In this document: positions 59,198-64,000 of the stretch, in pieces
Numbering within the stretch: position 1 is the stretch's first letter
Layout of the letters: each line of letters begins with the position of its first letter
NCBI RefSeq assembly: GCF_030580655.1
Contig: NZ_JAUQTB010000002.1
Coordinates: forward strand, 124,001 to 188,000
Direction of reading: 5' to 3'
Length of the DNA stretch: 64,000 nt
Origin: Paenibacillus lacisoli
Lineage (GTDB): Bacteria; Bacillota; Bacilli; Paenibacillales; Paenibacillaceae
Notes under the pieces: generated by a model
Databases searched by the model: none
What the model was told of the DNA's origin: nothing
What the model saw: only the letters and a program-made list of their open reading frames with translations
Position numbers and translations under genes: made by a program

Positions 59198-60163
59198 TCA
59201 CTGATTCAAGCCCTTTTTCAAAGCCTCCAGATTTTGCTTCATGACCCCGATATAGTCCAGATTCTGCGCCTTTTCTTCATCGGTTAACCCTTCCAACGGA
59301 TTCAGCACAGCCGTCTCTGCACCAACCTCCTTGGCAATCGTATCCGCTACCTTGGAAGTCACCAGTGTCTCGAAGTAAATCGTCTTCACTTTATGTTCCC
59401 TGGCAAAATTAACAATGCCCGCCATCTGCTCTGCCGAAGGCTCCTGCTCCGGTGACAAGCCCGCAATCGGTACCTGTTCCAGACCGTAATCTTTGGCCAG
59501 ATAACCAAAAGCAGCATGCTGTGTAATAAAGTCTTTGCGTTTCACTTGGGCAAAAGCGCTCTTGAATTCCTGGTCCAGCTGTCCCAGCTTTGCTGCGTAA
59601 GCGTCCGCATTCGCCTTGTACGTCTCCTTGTTGTCCGGATCTGCCTTCCCCAGAGCCGCCTCAATCGCCCGGACCTCCTGTACGGCACGAACCGGTGACA
59701 GCCATACATGCGGATCCAGACCGCCATGATCGTGATCATCATGACCGGCTTCTTCCGCTTCATGATCTTCCTCTTCCGTGCCTTCCATCATGTCCTGACC
59801 TTTACTGGCCTCCACGACGGTCAAGCTGCTGCCATCGGCTGCGCTGAGCACCTGGTCAACCCAGCCCTCAAGACCGGCCCCGTTATATACGAATACATCC
59901 GCATCCTGAATCTTGGCTATATCCTTGGGAGAGGGCTCCCAGTCATGCGGCTCCACGCCGGCGGGAATCAGCGATTCTACATCCGCCAGATCTCCTGCTA
60001 CCTGCTTGGTAAATTCATACATCGGGTAAAAGCTCGTCTCAATCTTAAGCTTGGCTTCTCCGCTGCCGGATGTCTTTCCCTCTGATTTGTCATTGCCGCA
60101 GCCTGTGAGCAAAACAGCTCCTGTCAGGATAAGTGCAGCACTTGCGGTCCACATTCTCAACAT
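59198..60163 (-). CDS. znuA: Zinc-binding lipoprotein of the ABC importer
   Basis: A 321-residue substrate-binding lipoprotein. Lipobox LLTGC at Cys22. GVEPHDWEPSPKD carries the first zinc histidine, DHDHGGLDPHVWLSP the His-rich loop and the second, ITQHAAFGYLA the third. It takes up zinc (or manganese) outside the cell. ACAGGAGATG precedes the ATG. It is the last gene of the znuC-znuB-znuA operon. The His-rich loop favours zinc over manganese. Confidence 0.92.
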   Translation of the reverse strand: MLRMWTASAALILTGAVLLTGCGNDKSEGKTSGSGEAKLKIETSFYPMYEFTKQVAGDLADVESLIPAGVEPHDWEPSPKDIAKIQDADVFVYNGAGLEGWVDQVLSAADGSSLTVVEASKGQDMMEGTEEEDHEAEEAGHDDHDHGGLDPHVWLSPVRAVQEVRAIEAALGKADPDNKETYKANADAYAAKLGQLDQEFKSAFAQVKRKDFITQHAAFGYLAKDYGLEQVPIAGLSPEQEPSAEQMAGIVNFAREHKVKTIYFETLVTSKVADTIAKEVGAETAVLNPLEGLTDEEKAQNLDYIGVMKQNLEALKKGLNQ

Positions 60164-60167
60164 TCAT

Positions 60168-61037
60168 TCATCTCCTGTTATCCTTTGTATATTCATGAGA
60201 GCGGCTTGGCTCTCGCAAAGGAATGTTATTTTTGCGGCGCAGCCGGTTAACCAGCTTTTGCACCGCGATACCTATAAGGAGGAATGCAAGCAGAATCAGC
60301 GCAATCGTACCACCCGGAGGCGTATCGATATAATACGAAGTTGTGAGGCCTCCGAACATACCGACCATCCCCAGAGCAATTGCGATAAGTACGGTGGCTG
60401 TAAAGCCGCTGGCAATCCGCAGCGCAAGCGCTGCAGGCAGAACCATCAGCGAAGATACGAGCAGTACACCGACAATCGGCATCGCCGCCGACACGGTCAT
60501 CCCGGTAAGAATCGCGAACGAGAAGGACAACATTCGCACCTTGATTCCGCTGATCTGGGCAGTCTCCTCATCAAAGGTCAAGCTGTACAGGGGACGACGG
60601 AGTACGGAAAAATAAATCAGGCCGATAACCGTTACACAGGCGATCAGAATAAGCTGGGTTGTGCTGACAGCGACAATAGAACCGAATAGGTAAGAGCTGA
60701 AGCTGCGGCTGCTGTTTTGTTTAAGACTCATGAACACGACAGCGAAGGCAAGTCCGGATGTCATCATGATGGCAACCGGCACCTCGCTGTATGTCCGGTA
60801 TGTACGCCGCATCTGTTCAATCACCAGTCCTGCCAGTATGGCGACCAGAAAACCGGTCAATGTAGGATTGATGCCAAAAAAGGTTCCCAGGGCAACACCG
60901 GCAAGTGAAACGTGTGACAGTGTGTCCGCCATCAGCACCTGCCGGCGCAGCATGAGGTACACGCCCAGAATCGGGCCGATGACCGCAATCAGGCCTCCGG
61001 CCCAAAATGCGCGCTGCATGAATTCGTAATCAAACAT
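60168..61037 (-). CDS. znuB: Zinc ABC transporter permease
   Basis: A 289-residue integral membrane protein with about eight helices of the ABC-3 family. GPILGVYLMLRRQVLMADTLSHVSLAG opens it, and SAAMPIVGVLLVSSLMVLPAALAL is the cytoplasmic coupling region. GGAGGGATGGCA precedes the ATG at 61037, which lies within znuC (49-base overlap). Four bases separate its stop from znuA. Confidence 0.93.
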   Translation of the reverse strand: MFDYEFMQRAFWAGGLIAVIGPILGVYLMLRRQVLMADTLSHVSLAGVALGTFFGINPTLTGFLVAILAGLVIEQMRRTYRTYSEVPVAIMMTSGLAFAVVFMSLKQNSSRSFSSYLFGSIVAVSTTQLILIACVTVIGLIYFSVLRRPLYSLTFDEETAQISGIKVRMLSFSFAILTGMTVSAAMPIVGVLLVSSLMVLPAALALRIASGFTATVLIAIALGMVGMFGGLTTSYYIDTPPGGTIALILLAFLLIGIAVQKLVNRLRRKNNIPLREPSRSHEYTKDNRR

Positions 61038-61690
61038 TGCCATCCCTCCTGCTCCTTCCGTTCCAGAGTAATTAATCGGTCGAGGAAGGGCCCTGTCTCT
61101 TCCAGGCTGTGGGTTACCATGATAACCGTTCTTCCATGCCCAGTCACATTGTGACGGAGCAGCTCATACAGCCCCATCCGGCTCTCTTTGTCCATTCCTG
61201 TAGCGGGTTCATCCAGAACCAGTACGTCCGGCTCTTGTGCAAAAGCCCGGGCAAGACAAATCCGCTGCTTCTGTCCGCCGGACAAATCACCGATGCGGCG
61301 GTCACGATATTCCCACATCCCCACCTGCTTCAGACTGGTCTCTACCAGTCTATCCATTTCCGGTGTGAATCTGCGGAAAAGCCCCAGTTTCGCATAACAG
61401 CCTGAACGAACCAGTTCAATGACCTTGCTGGGAAAACCGCTGTTGAACGAGGCTACCTGCTGCGGCACGTAACCTACTGCAGATTTCCCCTTAAGAGCCT
61501 GACCGAGCTGAACACTGCCCGTCCACGGCTTGAGCAATCCCAGCATTAATTTAATCATCGTCGTCTTGGCAGCCCCGTTTGGGCCGGTAATGCCGACAAA
61601 CTCTCCTGCATGAATATCGAGTGACACCTGTTCAACCACTGGTGTATCGCCGTAGCCGAACGTCACGTCCCTCATGGATGTTACCAACAT
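60989..61690 (-). CDS. znuC: Zinc ABC transporter ATPase
   Basis: A 233-residue ABC ATPase. Walker A reads GPNGAAKTT, with Ala in place of the usual Gly before Lys, a change also known in other Gram-positive zinc importers. LSGGQKQRICLARA is the signature, LVLDEPATGMD the Walker B and VTHSLEE the H loop. First gene of the operon. The promoter and two Zur-type sites lie just upstream, a third further away. Confidence 0.92.
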   Translation of the reverse strand: MLVTSMRDVTFGYGDTPVVEQVSLDIHAGEFVGITGPNGAAKTTMIKLMLGLLKPWTGSVQLGQALKGKSAVGYVPQQVASFNSGFPSKVIELVRSGCYAKLGLFRRFTPEMDRLVETSLKQVGMWEYRDRRIGDLSGGQKQRICLARAFAQEPDVLVLDEPATGMDKESRMGLYELLRHNVTGHGRTVIMVTHSLEETGPFLDRLITLERKEQEGWQCLITNSCSAHFGPEA

Positions 61691-61721
61691 GTATCGTACG
61701 TCCCCTTTGTATGACCGCTAT

Positions 61722-61742
61722 AGATCGTAATAATTACAATTA
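61722..61742. promoter_or_regulatory. Zur box 1
   Basis: A 21-base site matching 17 of 20 fixed positions of AAATCGTAATNATTACGATTT. It lies just downstream of the predicted znuC transcription start, fitting repression when zinc is plentiful. Confidence 0.75.
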
Positions 61743-61756
61743 AGCGGCATAACCGC

Positions 61757-61786
61757 ATTGTAATCCCCCATTTGCAGGAGTGTCAA
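61757..61786 (-). promoter_or_regulatory. Promoter of the znuCBA operon
   Basis: TTGACA (61781-61786), 18 bases, TACAAT (61757-61762), reading toward znuC and ending just before Zur box 1. Confidence 0.7.
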
Positions 61787-61801
61787 TCCTTTTCCGGAAA
61801 T

Positions 61802-61822
61802 TAATCGTAAAAATTACTATTA
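61802..61822. promoter_or_regulatory. Zur box 2
   Basis: Matches 16 of 20 fixed positions of the Zur consensus. Its centre is 80 bases from that of box 1, just upstream of the -35. Confidence 0.65.
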
Positions 61823-61964
61823 ATCAAGTTGAGACTATGATATTTATTTTGCTGAATTCCGCCCTTTTTTAGACGGTGCAGCAAATCTCTTATATTTCTC
61901 CCTTAAGGAAAAGTTCAGCAAATATGTGGTAATACCTCGAATTTCTCGAGTTTAACCCGAACTT

Positions 61965-61985
61965 AATTAGTAAATTTTACGATTA
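61965..61985. promoter_or_regulatory. Zur box 3 (distal)
   Basis: Matches 15 of 20 fixed positions. It lies 163 bases from box 2 with no gene between, so it may serve looping or a separate transcript. The remaining intergenic stretch 61823-61964 holds only a small CTCGA/TCGAG dyad (around 61936-61950). Confidence 0.5.
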
Positions 61986-62044
61986 CTATCATATCGATGT
62001 CAGGCCTATTTGTCAACGAGCTTTCATTTACACCACTCAAATGC

Positions 62045-62080
62045 AAAAAAGCCGGACAGTTCAACTACTGTCCGGCTTTT
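62045..62080 (-). terminator. Intrinsic terminator of the aldehyde dehydrogenase gene
   Basis: AAAAGCCGGACAGT and its complement, six-base loop, T-run on the minus strand. Confidence 0.8.
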
Positions 62081-62104
62081 CCAACTGTGATCACTCTGTA
62101 TCTT

Positions 62105-63406
62105 TTAGGCCTGGCGTTTCAGGATACTCTTATGATGAGAAAAGACCTCAAAGCTTTGCTGTCCATGATAAGAGCCCATTCCGCTCTCTCCCACCCCGCC
62201 AAACGGCAGATAATGTGAGGTCATATGGGACAAAGTATCATTGATGCAGCCTCCGCCGAAGGAGACTTTGCCTAATACATGTTTCTGCAGTTCTTCATCC
62301 TCTGTAAACAGATACAGGGCCAGCGGCTTCGGACGGCGAACAATCTCATCCAGGAGCGGGTTGAGATCTGTGTAGCTGATCACAGGGAGAATAGGGCCGA
62401 AAATTTCTTCCTGCATAACAGGCGAATTCCAGTCAACGCCACCCAACAGCGTTGGCTCAATCAACAGCTGTTCCCGTACCGAACGTCCGCCAATCAAAGC
62501 ATCGGAGCCTTCAAGGAAAGCTGATAGCCGGTCGAAATTACGAGTATTAACGATATGCGGGAAGTCTGCGTTCTGCAGCACATCATCCCCAAATTTGTCC
62601 TGTATTTCATCTCGGATCAAATGAAGCAGCTCATCCCTCACATCCTTATGCACCAGCAAATAGTCTGGAGCAACACAAGTTTGGCCTGCATTCAGAAATT
62701 TACCGCGTACAAGGCGCTGAGCGGCGAGCTGGAGATCTGCATCATGATGAACGATAGCCGGACTTTTCCCCCCGAGCTCCAGCGTTACCGGTGTCAGATG
62801 CTCCGCTGCCGCCTTCATGACAATACGGCCGACTCCTGTGCTGCCTGTGAAGAAAATATAATCAAATTTTTCATTCAGCAAGGCGGTACTGGTTTCAACT
62901 TCGCCTTCCATCACCGCGATATATTCTTCCGGGAATACCTCATGGATAAGATCATAGGTCAGGCGGGATACCTCCGGCGTCAATTCGGACGGCTTCAAGA
63001 CTGCCGTGTTGCCGGCTGCTATGGCGCCGATCAGCGGTCCGAATCCCAGCTGGAACGGGTAATTCCAAGGCGCAATAATCAATGCCACGCCATAGGGTTC
63101 TGGATAAATTGTACTGATGCCGTCCGGCATGAATGCTGCTGTAGGCACCGAACGAGGCGCTGCCCATTCCTCAAGATGCTCCAGGGCAAAATCGAGTTCA
63201 CCCAGCACAATCCGGATCTCGGAACCGTAGGCTTCAGCTTCTGATTTATTCAGATCAGCGCGCAGTGCGTTCAGAATACGCTGGTGATAATTTTCAATTC
63301 CCTGTCTCAGCTGTTTGAGGGCCTGGATTCGATAAGAAATATTCTTGCTGTAACCGTTATTAAAAAATTCACGCTGTTTGGCAACAAGCTGTTGAGCGTT
63401 ATCCAT
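62105..63406 (-). CDS. Aldehyde dehydrogenase (YwdH/ALDH3-like)
   Basis: A 433-residue NAD(P)-dependent enzyme. APWNYPFQLGFGPLIGAIAAGN and FFTGSTGVGRIVMKAAAEHLTPV bind the cofactor, LELGGKSP has the catalytic Glu, NAGQTCVAPDYLL the catalytic Cys, and EEIFGPILPVI follows. Substrates are likely medium-chain or aromatic aldehydes. TTGGAG nine bases before the ATG at 63406 is the ribosome site. Confidence 0.93.
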   Translation of the reverse strand: MDNAQQLVAKQREFFNNGYSKNISYRIQALKQLRQGIENYHQRILNALRADLNKSEAEAYGSEIRIVLGELDFALEHLEEWAAPRSVPTAAFMPDGISTIYPEPYGVALIIAPWNYPFQLGFGPLIGAIAAGNTAVLKPSELTPEVSRLTYDLIHEVFPEEYIAVMEGEVETSTALLNEKFDYIFFTGSTGVGRIVMKAAAEHLTPVTLELGGKSPAIVHHDADLQLAAQRLVRGKFLNAGQTCVAPDYLLVHKDVRDELLHLIRDEIQDKFGDDVLQNADFPHIVNTRNFDRLSAFLEGSDALIGGRSVREQLLIEPTLLGGVDWNSPVMQEEIFGPILPVISYTDLNPLLDEIVRRPKPLALYLFTEDEELQKHVLGKVSFGGGCINDTLSHMTSHYLPFGGVGESGMGSYHGQQSFEVFSHHKSILKRQA

Positions 63407-63510
63407 ATTTAACATCTCCAATTTATGTTTTTAAAAATTATATTGTTTAAAATATAAATAGAATTATAGACTATCATTATGAAACTATCAACATACAAAT
63501 TCAAACAATT

Positions 63511-63540
63511 AAAAAAGCCACAGCATCGGCTGTGGCCTTT
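63511..63540 (-). terminator. Intrinsic terminator of the thioesterase gene
   Basis: GCCACAGC and GCTGTGGC arms, four-base loop, TTTTTT on the minus strand. Confidence 0.8.
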
Positions 63541-63561
63541 CTCAAATGAAAGGTGTACTTC

Positions 63562-64000
63562 TTACGCTTCTTCTTTCATGACCATGAGAGCCTGAAAGAG
63601 AATTCGCTGATCTTGACCGGTTCCACGGATCCAGATCTTGTCGTCCTGCGTCTCCGAACGTTCAATCAGGATCACCTCTCCCATCTGTGCTTCGTTCAAA
63701 TAGGAGATCCGGAATGTTCGAAGCGCCTGTCGGTCCAGTTCTTCAGGTGTTAATGCATCGTAACAGAGATCGCCATAGCGGGCATTGTTGAGGTGTCCGT
63801 TCATATCTGTTCCGCTGTATCTGATGGTGAACGTATAGGCTTCCCGCAGCAAAATCCCTTCCGGAATAGATACCTTCTCCGGCTGTGGTCCTTCTGACAG
63901 CTCAGGGTTTACAGGCACTTCGAATGGAAGTGCGGAAGGACGAAGGATTCTTCGCTTGTGAATATCGACCAGAGACCATACCGTCTTGGCTGAGATGATG
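63562..64000 (-). CDS. Acyl-ACP thioesterase, C-terminal part (cut by window end)
   Basis: The last 145 codons of a hot-dog-fold acyl-[acyl-carrier-protein] thioesterase of the FatA/FatB type. AKTVWSLVDIHKRRILRPSA lies at the window edge. The second hot-dog domain begins near FTIRYSGTDMNGHLNNARYGDL, where Asp, Asn and His of the active site are expected and visible. The frame is open to 64000, so the start lies outside. It releases fatty acids from carrier protein. Confidence 0.85.
   Translation of the reverse strand, partial: IISAKTVWSLVDIHKRRILRPSALPFEVPVNPELSEGPQPEKVSIPEGILLREAYTFTIRYSGTDMNGHLNNARYGDLCYDALTPEELDRQALRTFRISYLNEAQMGEVILIERSETQDDKIWIRGTGQDQRILFQALMVMKEEA

Noticed and set aside
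61997-62218. 73-codon frame on the plus strand near Zur box 3
   Set aside because: It runs through the terminator hairpin and into the antisense of the aldehyde dehydrogenase; no ribosome site. I considered it as a Zur-controlled small gene but the evidence is absent.
1-64000. CRISPR arrays, insertion sequences, integrases or phage genes
   Set aside because: I looked for spaced direct repeats and transposase-like frames and found none; the only repeats are the small regulatory ones listed.

Overview
The window reads as ordinary chromosome of a low-to-mid GC Gram-positive spore-former of the Paenibacillus type. The reasons are strong AGGAGG ribosome sites with frequent TTG/GTG starts, a GlgC-GlgD pair, copper-amine-oxidase-N domain secreted proteins, YiaA/B, DUF3243 and MpsC-like proteins, and the overall protein similarity. 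This is inference from protein resemblance, not from a database search. I see no rRNA, tRNA, insertion sequence, phage or CRISPR array.

Layout. 1-5.6 kb: start of a membrane protein (possibly an LTA-synthase-type enzyme), a CuAO-N secreted protein, a WYL regulator with a DinB protein, a Cdd1-like protein, a formate/nitrite channel with an FNR-like site, and a YiaA/B protein. 5.8-13.5 kb: an operon that can make UDP-glucose (GalU), charge a lipid carrier (GT2), flip it (GtrA) and transfer the sugar outside (GT39). It is divergent from an OmpR-type two-component system plus a pentapeptide protein, and the shared promoter region carries 11-bp-phased TTCAG boxes facing both ways. 13.5-19.4 kb: a Crh-like HPr protein, a phosphodiester glycosidase, an M3 peptidase, an unknown membrane/secreted pair and an LLM flavin oxidoreductase.

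19.5-24.9 kb is the most unusual part: three tightly coupled genes encoding a TerB_N/TerB_C protein, a BrxD-like (DUF2791) ATPase and an Lhr/BrxH-type helicase, without any other BREX gene nearby. The predicted transcript of the first gene is leaderless. 25-31.4 kb: SDR, GNAT, the formaldehyde-fixing hxlA-hxlB and hxlR, a histidine phosphatase, DUF2062 and a serine hydrolase. 31.4-36.2 kb: glgC-glgD-glgP. 36.5-44.2 kb: small proteins, a MarR/MFS efflux pair with twin operators, PepF, an NlpC/P60 lipoprotein, a stand-alone response regulator and an MpsC-like protein.

44.4-54 kb: 6-phosphogluconolactonase, OsmC, an amidase/NiaP-like pair, an SRAP protein, gnd and zwf (so the oxidative pentose phosphate route is nearly all here), a second HxlR regulator, a YneQ-like protein and DUF3243. 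54-64 kb: a dCache-GGDEF protein, redox enzymes (thioredoxin-reductase-like, quinone reductase, nitroreductase), a zinc ABC importer with three Zur-box-like sites, an aldehyde dehydrogenase, and the C-terminal part of an acyl-ACP thioesterase cut by the window end. Almost every transcription unit ends in a recognisable intrinsic terminator.
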